A stretch of DNA of 64,000 bases from Bacteroidia bacterium (GTDB taxonomy: Bacteria; Bacteroidota; Bacteroidia; J057), in contig JAUIGE010000006.1 of NCBI GenBank assembly GCA_030430205.1, positions 161,110-225,109 on the forward strand, written 5' to 3'. Made by a program: the position numbers and the translations under genes. Shown here piece by piece: positions 1 through 7,670 of this stretch; the stretch's first letter is position 1; the number at the start of each line of letters is the position of its first letter. The notes beneath the pieces were generated by a model. That model ran no database searches and was not told where the DNA came from. It was given only the letters and a program-made list of their open reading frames with translations.

Positions 1-710
1 GGCTTTCCGTCCACATAGGCGGGCACTTGCCCGCCGGCATAGGTGCCCACCCCTACGGGGAAGACTTTCACGCCCTGCCTGCGGAGGCGTTCGATGACCG
101 AAGAAAAGGTGCCTCCGTGGTCTTCGCCATCGGATAGCAGGACGACCACCCGCCCGGCTGCGCCGGGAGGTGTTTCAACGCTTAAAAAGCGTTCAAGAGC
201 CATTTGCAAGGCGGGCCGCAATTGCGTCCCTTGCTGTGCAAATTGTGCGGGATCTGCCAGGTCCAGAAAAAGATTAACAGCCTGTCTGTCCTGCGTTAAG
301 GGGCATTGGATAAAAGGATAATCCGCAAAAACAATGAGGCCGATTTTATCGCCATGAAGCTCATCTACCAGCGCTTTCAGCTCCCTTTTGGCCTTTTGCA
401 GGCGGGAAGGACGGATGTCTTCGGTATGCATGCTGGCCGAGACATCCAGCAGGATATACACCTCATGCGCCAGGCTTTCCACCTCTCGTATCTCTTCTGA
501 GCGATAAGGCCCCATGAGGGCAAACATCAGGCAGGCCACACCTCCGAGCCGCAAAGCGGCTTTCAGCAAAGGAAAGCTCCAGCGGTATTGAGTCGGCTCA
601 AACCAATTGCCTGTCGCTTTTTTCGCACGCCGGTAAATGAGGATCAGGATCGCTCCCAAAACGGGGACGGCCAGCCAGATGAATGCGTATGAGGTGTAGA
701 TAAAATCCAT
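1..710 (-). CDS. VWA-domain membrane protein, BatA/BatB-like (3' end outside window)
   Basis: Read on the minus strand from an ATG at 710; the frame stays open to the window edge, so the C-terminus is missing. The visible 236 residues hold two membrane segments (about 10-27 and 52-67), then a von Willebrand A domain whose metal-ion (MIDAS) motif is DVSAS at residues 89-93, with a later SDGEDHGG stretch also typical of the fold. This order (two N-terminal helices, then a periplasmic VWA domain) is that of the BatA/BatB proteins of the Bacteroidota aerotolerance-type operons, usually next to a MoxR ATPase. No MoxR gene is visible here. It starts 5 bp after the stop of the ABC permease gene and is probably cotranscribed with it. 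The family is clear; the exact Bat subtype is inferred. Confidence 0.8.
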   Translation of the reverse strand, partial: MDFIYTSYAFIWLAVPVLGAILILIYRRAKKATGNWFEPTQYRWSFPLLKAALRLGGVACLMFALMGPYRSEEIREVESLAHEVYILLDVSASMHTEDIRPSRLQKAKRELKALVDELHGDKIGLIVFADYPFIQCPLTQDRQAVNLFLDLADPAQFAQQGTQLRPALQMALERFLSVETPPGAAGRVVVLLSDGEDHGGTFSSVIERLRRQGVKVFPVGVGTYAGGQVPAYVDGK

Positions 711-715
711 GTTGC

Positions 716-2026
716 TTATCTTCTCGGATCAAGTACGTCTCTTAAGCGTTCGCCGACAAGGTTAAAAGACAAAACTGTCAAAAATATAGCCAAACCGGGA
801 AATACGGTAAGCCACCAGGCTTCGAAGTGTGCGCTGCCCATGCGCAGCAGTTTGCCCCAGCTGAGGCTTTCGGGGTCAACCCCGATGTTGAGGAATGAGA
901 GGCTGGACTCGGCGATGATAGCGCCTGCTATGCCGAAGGAAATCGCTACCAGCGCGGGCGTCAGCCCGTTGGGCAGGGCATGGCGAAAGAGCGTCCTACG
1001 CTCTGAGAAGCCCAACGATCGCGCCGCCTCGATAAAATCGAGGTTGACGTTGCGGAGCATCTCCGCCCGCACCAGGCGGGCGATGCCCGACCAGCCTGTC
1101 AGGCCGATGATCAGGATGATAAACCAGATGCTTCCCTTGAATACCATGGAAAAGGATATCACCAGCAAAATTACCGGCAAAGCCCGCAATATCTCTATCA
1201 GCCGCGTCACCAGGCTGTCTATAAGTACCGGTACTTTTTTCGCAAAAAAGGAAAATCTCTTCAACAGCCGACTCAGCAAAAGGGTAAGGCCAATGATGCC
1301 CACGCCTATCAACAGGCTGATAGTCAGCTGCCCCAGCAAATGCAGAAAACTTTCTGCTCCGGCATCTTCCAGCGTATAGCGCCGGACATACATGCCATAA
1401 AACCAGGCAAAGAAAATGCCCACAGGCAAGGCCAGCAGGCTGGCGCGGGATGCCTGCAATCGCTGATCGCCAAAGTAGCCTGACAAGGCTCCCAGAACAA
1501 TGCCGATCAGGGCTGCGATGGCAATCGAGATGATGCCCACCATCAATGAGATGCGGCTGCTGTGAATAAGTGCCGCCAGCACATCATGCCCATTGCGGGT
1601 GGTCCCCAGCCAATGGCGAAATCTGGCGGGTAAAACTTGCTTTTCGCCCCCTATCACCAGCTTCTGTGCCTGTCCCGGCGCGATAAAGCCCTGGTTGTCG
1701 CTGTCCATGAATTTATCGCTATATGCGATAATTGGCCAAAGCGCTGATTCCAGCGGCAGCTTGCGCCAGTCTGCTACGCGCTTGTAAGCGATGCTTTGCT
1801 TTTTGCCGGAAGGCAGGAGGATGCTGTCAATTTTATTGGGCGTAAAAATGGGATAATGCGCCTCGCCGTTATAGCGGCAGTAGATCGGTTTTTCATTTGC
1901 CAAAACATCCGCAAAAATGGCCAGAAAGCCCAGAAAGCCCAGGAAGATGAGAGCAGCAGTTGCTGTCCGGCTCTTTCGGAAGTGCTTCCAGTTGCTTTGA
2001 GGGGGTATGGTGGATGTTGAAGACAA
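716..2026 (-). CDS. ABC transporter permease, OppC/DppC-type, with enlarged periplasmic insert
   Basis: 436-residue inner-membrane permease of the peptide/nickel (Opp/Dpp) family. A first membrane helix lies near residues 24-42. It is followed by an unusually long extracytoplasmic stretch of about 110 residues, then the helices of the BPD_transp_1 domain. The cytoplasmic EAA loop that contacts the ATPase reads EAARSLGFSERRTLFRHALPNG. Usual family length is about 280-300, so the insert explains the excess. The start is a TTG at 2024-2026; no ATG lies before the first helix. Its partner is the OppB-like permease upstream on the same strand, separated by 470 bp holding a hairpin element. No ATPase or binding protein is in the window, so the substrate (probably oligopeptides) is inferred. 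Confidence 0.88.
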   Translation of the reverse strand: MSSTSTIPPQSNWKHFRKSRTATAALIFLGFLGFLAIFADVLANEKPIYCRYNGEAHYPIFTPNKIDSILLPSGKKQSIAYKRVADWRKLPLESALWPIIAYSDKFMDSDNQGFIAPGQAQKLVIGGEKQVLPARFRHWLGTTRNGHDVLAALIHSSRISLMVGIISIAIAALIGIVLGALSGYFGDQRLQASRASLLALPVGIFFAWFYGMYVRRYTLEDAGAESFLHLLGQLTISLLIGVGIIGLTLLLSRLLKRFSFFAKKVPVLIDSLVTRLIEILRALPVILLVISFSMVFKGSIWFIILIIGLTGWSGIARLVRAEMLRNVNLDFIEAARSLGFSERRTLFRHALPNGLTPALVAISFGIAGAIIAESSLSFLNIGVDPESLSWGKLLRMGSAHFEAWWLTVFPGLAIFLTVLSFNLVGERLRDVLDPRR

Positions 2027-2496
2027 GTTTTTTTGATTTGTTGGAGAGATGCTGTTATGGGAAGACTTGACGCTGAATTTGACGCTGATCTACCCTGATT
2101 ATTATGATAAGATTATGTTTGAGCTGCATATCATATTCCAGATTGGTGGGAGAAAAATTCTTACCATAAAAAATTATAAGTAAAAGACCAAAAATAAATG
2201 GATCCAGTTTTTGTTTCCTGGCTCGCTTAAAAGACTAGACAGGATAACAGGATTCACAAGATTTACAGGAAAAGATCAGGGCTTTCCGATAAAACCATAT
2301 AGGGCATAGAAGTTCATATAAGGTCACTTGATGAGAAAGCTTATATGAACTTAATGCCCTTATATGGTTCAAATATGCAGCCTTTATCGCTTTATTGAAA
2401 AATCCTGTTAATCCTGAAAATCCTGTAATCCTGTCAAAAAACGAAAACATAAATGGAGACATTTATTTATATCCTTTTACTAATAATCAGCGAAAA
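2027..2496. other. Gene-free gap between the two permease genes
   Basis: 470 bp without a convincing reading frame. It holds the hairpin element at 2238-2435. The rest (2027-2230 and 2440-2496) is AT-rich and shows no promoter, terminator or RNA gene that I can support. Confidence 0.6.
2238..2435. repeat. Large nested inverted repeat with AATCCTGT-type outer arms
   Basis: The inner arms at 2293-2322 and 2340-2369 are about 30 bp each and match with only two small differences around a 17-base loop. The outer arms (about 2238-2270 and 2399-2435) are built from short AATCCTGT-like words in opposite orientation. The whole could fold as one long hairpin between the two permease genes. The CCTGT words recur at 37001-37260, which suggests a dispersed repeat family. 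Possible roles are transcript processing, termination or a non-autonomous mobile element; none can be chosen from sequence. Confidence 0.7.
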
Positions 2497-3966
2497 TCAG
2501 CGTCCACTCTTCAAATTATCCTTCTTCAATTTTATCCTCGGATCAATCACCACATACAGCAAATCGCTGACAAGGTAGCCCAAAATCGCCAATCCCCCCG
2601 TCAGGGTGAAGACGGCCATGATCATGGGAATGTCTTTATCGAAACATGCCTGAAAGATCTCGCGGCCCATGCCGGGGATGCTGAAGATGGTCTCCAGGAC
2701 CACATTGCCGCCTATCAGGGCGGGCAACACGCCCGCAAAGCGGGTGATCAGCGGCAATGCCGCATTGCGCAGCGCATGGCGCAGCAGGACCACGCGCTCA
2801 CGCAGGCCTTTGGCCCGGGCAGTACGCACATAATCCTGGCGGATGACCTCCAGCATGCTCGACCGCATGAGGCGACTCGCAAAAGCAATTTGCCCATAGG
2901 TATAGGCAATCAGCGGCAGCACCAGACGATTTACATCGCTAAAAAAGGAGGAAAGCAGGCTCTCATCGCCCAGCCTGACCTCATTGAAGGAGGAAGGAAA
3001 CCAGTCCAATACATCGGGATTGGCAAAGGTGACCAGCAACAGGGTCGCCACCCAAAAACTGGGCAGGGAATCCATCGCAAAGACGATGACGGTCGTGATC
3101 CGGTCAAATTTGCTGCCGTGCCAGGCAGCACCCAATATCCCCAAAGGAATGGAAATCAGGTAAGCCAGGAGGATTGAAAAGATGGTAAAAATGAAAGACC
3201 AAAAGAACAGATCTCCGATCCTTTGAGAGACCGGAAGCATATTTTTGTAAGAATTGCCAAAATCAAAACGCAGCAAAATACCGCTTATCCATTTGTGGTA
3301 TTGGTTTTCTGTCCCAAACCATATCAGGCTGGGCACATAGGTTTTCCAGCTTGTTTTTTCTGTGAAAATTTTTCTGTAGTTCTGCTGAACCTGCTGGAAA
3401 TGAGGGCGCAAAAATTGGAGATGGGCGGCATGTTGATAGAGCGTATCGAGCTGCCCGAAGCGGCTTTCGATTCCTTCCGGCTGAGCGGTGCTCAGCAGGG
3501 CATTGACCAGGCTGGAGGAGCTAATGATCGCATCCATGGCGATCTGGCGTCGGTTGGTGTCGAGTTGCAGCGCCTGCTGCTGCAGGCCGCTGTGAGCCAG
3601 CTTAAGCTGGAGGAGTGAGCTGTGGTAAGCCTGCACCGCAGGCCAGTTGCCGGAGCGGGCAAGCAATTTGCCCAGTGACTTCCGACGATCCTGATCGTAT
3701 ATCTTATGGAGGGTATCGGGCTCTGCGGCCGAGGCGATGCGAAAATAAAAAACCGGCAGGTGCAGGTTCAGTCTTTCGCGCAGACGCTGGCGATTTTCCT
3801 GCTGACTCAGGTAGGACTGCATATCCGAAGGCACGCCCTCATCCTCCGACATATTCATGGCGACAGGATCTATGGGCGAACTCACGCTAATCACAAAAGC
3901 CAATAGCGATATGACGAAAAGCGTTGGAATAAATATCAGTATGCGTCTGAGAATATACCTGAACAT
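2497..3966 (-). CDS. ABC transporter permease, OppB/DppB-type, with long periplasmic insert
   Basis: 489-residue inner-membrane permease. The N-terminus (MFRYILRRILIFIPTLFVIS) is the classic first helix of OppB/DppB proteins. A hydrophilic, helix-rich region of roughly 190 residues (about 40-230) follows before the second helix; family members are usually 310-340 residues with a much shorter loop. The EAA loop reads DYVRTARAKGLRERVVLLRH, and the C-terminal GNVVLETIFSIPGMG motif is typical. The ATG at 3966 is the first codon of the helix. It diverges from the secreted-protein gene at 4019 with 52 bp between starts. Probable partner of the OppC-like permease downstream. Confidence 0.9.
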   Translation of the reverse strand: MFRYILRRILIFIPTLFVISLLAFVISVSSPIDPVAMNMSEDEGVPSDMQSYLSQQENRQRLRERLNLHLPVFYFRIASAAEPDTLHKIYDQDRRKSLGKLLARSGNWPAVQAYHSSLLQLKLAHSGLQQQALQLDTNRRQIAMDAIISSSSLVNALLSTAQPEGIESRFGQLDTLYQHAAHLQFLRPHFQQVQQNYRKIFTEKTSWKTYVPSLIWFGTENQYHKWISGILLRFDFGNSYKNMLPVSQRIGDLFFWSFIFTIFSILLAYLISIPLGILGAAWHGSKFDRITTVIVFAMDSLPSFWVATLLLVTFANPDVLDWFPSSFNEVRLGDESLLSSFFSDVNRLVLPLIAYTYGQIAFASRLMRSSMLEVIRQDYVRTARAKGLRERVVLLRHALRNAALPLITRFAGVLPALIGGNVVLETIFSIPGMGREIFQACFDKDIPMIMAVFTLTGGLAILGYLVSDLLYVVIDPRIKLKKDNLKSGR

Positions 3967-4018
3967 AAGAATGTTAGTGAATCTCTGTATATTTTCGCAG
4001 ACAATAAAATTTTCATCT

Positions 4019-4558
4019 ATGTTTCGAAAATCCGTTTACTGCCTGTTTTTTCTATGTTTTTGGTTTACAGCCGGATATGGACAAAAACTGGAAATCAGTT
4101 ACCAGCACATTCAGTTGGAAGGTGATGTCTGGGAAACAAAAGTTTTCATGCAGGCCCTTGCTGAAGACAGCATGATTATCCGTGCCGTCAATTTCTCTTT
4201 TCTTGCGGACAAAAGCTGTGCTAGCTTCCAAAAGCGGAACGCTTTATTTCCGACCTACTGGTCCAAATTTTTGGAGCGGCAGGTGGAAATGGATTCCGTG
4301 GATATTCACATTGGCGAAAAATCATTCAATCATCGCTTGCTTTACCTGATCGCCGAGCCGATCGGCTTGCCAGGCACTGAAACGTTGAAAATTCCTGGCT
4401 CTCAGGCAGAACCTCTTCAGGTGCTTTCTTTTATCTATAAAGGAACATGCGCAAACGCCATCATGATGGAAGACGAAGCGATGAATCCCATCAACCAGAT
4501 CGGTGACGAGGATATCAGGCCGGCGGCTTATAACCTGACATATCTTGGCGAAAAATAG
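4019..4558 (+). CDS. Secreted protein of unknown function
   Basis: 179 residues from the ATG at 4019. This start gives a clean signal peptide (MFRKSVYCLFFLCFWFTAGYG, cleavage before QK). The open frame runs 54 codons further upstream, but that part lies over the divergent permease start and lacks signal character. The mature protein alternates hydrophobic and polar residues as expected for a beta-sandwich and has two or three cysteines. I do not recognise a family. Its 3' end overlaps the proposed start of the membrane glycosyltransferase by 14 bp, which suggests coupled translation. Confidence 0.65.
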   Translation: MFRKSVYCLFFLCFWFTAGYGQKLEISYQHIQLEGDVWETKVFMQALAEDSMIIRAVNFSFLADKSCASFQKRNALFPTYWSKFLERQVEMDSVDIHIGEKSFNHRLLYLIAEPIGLPGTETLKIPGSQAEPLQVLSFIYKGTCANAIMMEDEAMNPINQIGDEDIRPAAYNLTYLGEK

Positions 4559-5921
4559 CTCCCTGGCTTCGCTTTGGCGAAATCCCTATAAGCGCTTTTG
4601 GCTGCTGGCCATAGCGCTGCACGCGCTGTTTTTCGGCTACCAGCTGAGCCAGAGCAATTATTACCTGGCGGATTCCACGGAATACCTGCTCGCAGCAGAA
4701 AATCTGCTGGAACATGGCAGCCTCTATTGCGGCGAATGGCCGCCCGAGCGCATAGACTATTTCACCAAAAGACCCCCTCTTTATCCGCTCATCCTGACAA
4801 TATTTGTCGTCCCCTTTGGGTCGCCCATATTGTTGATTTTGCTGCAAAATCTCCTGGGGCTTTTCAATTTATTTCTCCTGCTCAAGCTGTTGAAAGGCTT
4901 TTCCTTTCCCGAGGAAAAATTGACATTTCTCCTTCCCTTTCTGCTGCTCTATCCCGCGCAGATGATCTACGCCAATTTCGTCATGACGGAAATAGGGCTG
5001 CAAAGCCTGATCCTGGGGATGCTGTGGTTTTTGTGGAAATATGCCGAAAAACCTGCAGGAAAATACCTGCTGATTTACAGCGGATTGCTGTCATTGGCGA
5101 TTTTGATGAAGCCTGTGATGTACCTCTTCGCAGCGGTCAATGTGCTGCTGATGGCCTGGTTTTTTCTCCGAAAAAAGCGATCTGCGGGCATGATACCGGC
5201 AGCTTTGCTGCCTTGGGTGATCGTGGTCCTGGTCGGAGCCTGGAACCAGCAACGCACGGGCGTTTTCCATTATTCCAGCATACAGCAGATCAACCTGCTT
5301 CAGTACAACGCCTATTACAGCCTGGTGAATAGCGAAGGGCTGGAAGCCGCTGAGCAGCAGGTAAATGCGATCACAGATAGCGCGGACAACATGGCATTTT
5401 ACCCCGAAAGGCATGCTTTCATCCAGGCCTCATCTATAGCCATTCTCAAAAAACATCTGCCGGCTTACTTCAAGCTTCATATCAAGGGCATGTTCAATTT
5501 TTTCATTGATCCGGGCAGATTTGATTTGTATAGTTTTTGGGGAATGGAGAAAAGGGAAGGCAAAGGCGAGGGCTTGCTGTATCATTATAGCCAATCGGGC
5601 TATCAGGGCATTTTTACTTACCTGGGCCAACAGCCCCTTTTGCTGCTGCTGTGGCTGTTGCTGATCGCTGCTGCCAACGGCATCAAGTTTCTGGCAGCTA
5701 TTCGTTTTGCTTTTTTGAAAAGCATTTCGCTGGAAAAGCGCCTGCTGCTTTTGCTCTTTGTGGGTTATCTGGCCGGGATCACCGGCCCATTGGGAGCGAG
5801 CCGCTTTGCGGTGCCTCTCTTTCCGCTGATGCTGCTGATGCTGGCGCTTACTTGCCAGCAGGACTGGCCGCGGGTGCAGGCGATTCTGCGCCGCCTTTCA
5901 TTTGGTCGAAAAAAGCTGTAA
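4545..5921 (+). CDS. GT39/ArnT-like integral membrane glycosyltransferase
   Basis: 458-residue multi-pass inner-membrane protein. The first helix is followed by a periplasmic loop with the acidic motif LADSTEYLLAAENLL and then RPPLYPLIL, the arrangement of GT39/PMT2-type (ArnT-like) enzymes. These move a sugar from a polyprenyl-phosphate carrier to a lipid or protein acceptor on the outer face of the membrane. About ten further hydrophobic helices follow. The proposed start is a TTG at 4545, overlapping the upstream gene by 14 bp; no ATG precedes the first helix. Its last 74 bp overlap the 3' end of the convergent gene at 5848-7116. Acceptor and sugar are unknown. Confidence 0.78.
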   Translation: MAKNSSLASLWRNPYKRFWLLAIALHALFFGYQLSQSNYYLADSTEYLLAAENLLEHGSLYCGEWPPERIDYFTKRPPLYPLILTIFVVPFGSPILLILLQNLLGLFNLFLLLKLLKGFSFPEEKLTFLLPFLLLYPAQMIYANFVMTEIGLQSLILGMLWFLWKYAEKPAGKYLLIYSGLLSLAILMKPVMYLFAAVNVLLMAWFFLRKKRSAGMIPAALLPWVIVVLVGAWNQQRTGVFHYSSIQQINLLQYNAYYSLVNSEGLEAAEQQVNAITDSADNMAFYPERHAFIQASSIAILKKHLPAYFKLHIKGMFNFFIDPGRFDLYSFWGMEKREGKGEGLLYHYSQSGYQGIFTYLGQQPLLLLLWLLLIAAANGIKFLAAIRFAFLKSISLEKRLLLLLFVGYLAGITGPLGASRFAVPLFPLMLLMLALTCQQDWPRVQAILRRLSFGRKKL

Positions 5922-7116
5922 CCAGCTTTTGCACCATCTGATGCAGTTCTTCATCTCCCAACATCAGGTTGAGCTGCGCAAAGGGTTTTTCATCCAGAAA
6001 ATCCAGGCTTAGCTGACAATTTTGCCCCGTCACAACCTGCGTAACATCTACGGTTACCTGCCTGATTTCCAGGGGTTTTTCTTTAAATATTTTTTCCAAC
6101 TGATAAAAACTCAAGCCCGTATAGGCCTGGTTTTTCATGGTATAGATGGTCGCTACCGGCGGCACCTGGAAGAGGTACAAATGCACCAGGCGTTTGAAAA
6201 AGGCAGCGAAAGCTTCCATGGAAAAAGCGGATTTCTCAAAAGGAATTTTCAGCATACGCACGGCCATGGCGTCATCCGACGGCTCCACAGACAGGCGATC
6301 CCAGATCAATGAGTTGATTTCGTCCACAATGGTCCCCGGCGCATGGATTTCCACCTCTCCATTGGTGCCTTGCTCCAGGGGATGAAAGGACAGCATCAGG
6401 TCAATCCAATGGCCTTCGCGGTTGGAGGCGTAGAGAAAAAGCGCCATCAGCGTATGTCGCCGCTGGTTAAACATATAGCGCATTTCTTCACGCTGAATAT
6501 CAAAATAGTAGTCGCCATCGGTTGTCTCAAGCTGTGCGTGAAACGAACGATAGTCCATGTATTTATCGGACAATTCATCCAGCAAAGCCAGCAGTTCATA
6601 AATGGAAATCTTTCGGCTGTAAAAAAAATGGTCATTGAGGGTGACATAGCTTTTGCGAAAAGCATTGATGGGCGGGGTGAAGGTCAGTTTGGGGACCAAA
6701 GGCTGTGCACCGATCTGCTCGGTGGTCAGGCCGACTTTCCTGCCCGGTCGCTCGGGTATCTTCAGGCCGAGTAAAACGGCCTTGATGACGGCATTTTCAT
6801 GTGCATCGCCTATGGCGATGACAAATTGGCCGCGGCCTTTGTTCTGCGGATCGAAGTGGATATGTACGCGCATCACGCGTATATCTGGCGTGGTTACAGC
6901 CGTGGAAATCGTTTTTATTTCCCCCTGATGCCTTTCGTAATGCGAAAGCAACTCGGCATGTGTCAGGCCATAAAATGTCTCCCCACTTTGGGTGGTCAGG
7001 TAGGCGTGAAAGGGAGCCTGGTTCAAATAGGATTTGCTGATCTCTTCCAGACGGGAAATCAGCAGTTGGAGGGGGATTTGGGTACCAAAAAGGAAGCGAC
7101 CATAAAGAGGGCCCAT
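5848..7116 (-). CDS. Three-repeat cytoplasmic protein of unknown function
   Basis: 422 residues, no signal peptide or membrane helix. Three tandem modules of about 115-130 residues can be aligned by eye. Each begins with a helix ending in an aromatic-rich patch (EISKSYLNQAPFHAYLTT, ELSDKYMDYRSFHAQLETTD, RLVHLYLFQVPPVATIYTMK). A G-x-x-Y strand follows, then a strand with the pattern I-x-F-D/H-P (HIHFDPQNKG, LSFHPLEQGTNG, LSLDFLDEKP), and the module ends in a helix. I do not recognise the fold. The C-terminal tail is Ala/Pro-rich and overlaps the convergent glycosyltransferase gene by 74 bp. The ATG lies inside a palindrome (7111-7145). A product of internal duplication; function unknown. Confidence 0.7.
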   Translation of the reverse strand: MGPLYGRFLFGTQIPLQLLISRLEEISKSYLNQAPFHAYLTTQSGETFYGLTHAELLSHYERHQGEIKTISTAVTTPDIRVMRVHIHFDPQNKGRGQFVIAIGDAHENAVIKAVLLGLKIPERPGRKVGLTTEQIGAQPLVPKLTFTPPINAFRKSYVTLNDHFFYSRKISIYELLALLDELSDKYMDYRSFHAQLETTDGDYYFDIQREEMRYMFNQRRHTLMALFLYASNREGHWIDLMLSFHPLEQGTNGEVEIHAPGTIVDEINSLIWDRLSVEPSDDAMAVRMLKIPFEKSAFSMEAFAAFFKRLVHLYLFQVPPVATIYTMKNQAYTGLSFYQLEKIFKEKPLEIRQVTVDVTQVVTGQNCQLSLDFLDEKPFAQLNLMLGDEELHQMVQKLVTAFFDQMKGGAESPAPAASPAGK

Positions 7117-7145
7117 ATTGCAATCATATTTGATACAATATGGGC
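7111..7145 (-). promoter_or_regulatory. Palindrome covering the start codon of the three-repeat gene
   Basis: GCCCATATTG at 7111-7120 and CAATATGGGC at 7136-7145 are perfect 10-bp inverted arms around a 15-base centre that is itself partly palindromic. The ATG of the minus-strand gene (7114-7116) lies in one arm. In RNA the start codon would be paired; in DNA the same symmetry would suit a dimeric repressor. Which of the two, if either, cannot be decided here. Confidence 0.5.
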
Positions 7146-7210
7146 ATTAAATGCTAAAAAGGGGACAGATCAGGCGCAGATATGCTTTTTTAGCAAGAGT
7201 TACATAGTTT

Positions 7211-7546
7211 TCACTTTCGTTCGAAACCCAGATTTTTCAATTTTTTCTCAAAATCCTCCGATGCCCGCAGCTCCACATTTCGCCCGGAAGGGCAGCTACA
7301 CGCCTCACAATGGATCAATCCATCATAAGCAGAAAAGGCAAGGCTGACTACGTCAACTCCCTCATCCGAGAGGTAGTCCTCGATCAATTGTCGTAAGGCC
7401 GCGTCATCCTGGTTATTGCCCCAGGGATCAGCGCATTGGGTTTCGGCATAGAGATAGTCTACCATGCTGCCATCTGTCTTTTGGCAGGCGGAGAAGGCGA
7501 GCAGGCCGATGAGGCTGAGCAGGGGGATTAGATGTGTTGTTTTCAT
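7211..7546 (-). CDS. Small lipoprotein of unknown function
   Basis: 111 residues. The N-terminus is a lipoprotein signal with the lipobox LAFSAC, putting the acylated cysteine at residue 21, so the mature protein should be membrane-anchored. The mature part is acidic and carries further cysteines (one in the AETQCADPW region and a CEACSC cluster) that could form disulfides or bind metal. I recognise no domain. It stands alone, 94 bp upstream of the three-repeat gene on the same strand, and is divergent from the AAA-ATPase/nuclease gene (124 bp between starts). Confidence 0.7.
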   Translation of the reverse strand: MKTTHLIPLLSLIGLLAFSACQKTDGSMVDYLYAETQCADPWGNNQDDAALRQLIEDYLSDEGVDVVSLAFSAYDGLIHCEACSCPSGRNVELRASEDFEKKLKNLGFERK

Positions 7547-7670
7547 GGTTAAAATGGCTTTTAAGGATTGTTAATGTCCGTTTTTTGTGAGACGAGATGA
7601 GGGGGAAAGATGCTGCATTCATCGCTTTTTTTCGTTTTCCTATGCCCCTTTTTATCCCTAACTTGGTGCT

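Noticed and set aside
2395..3177. 260-codon plus-strand frame antisense to the OppB-like permease
   Set aside because: Starts inside the hairpin element and has the low-complexity Gln/His-rich composition of an antisense frame.
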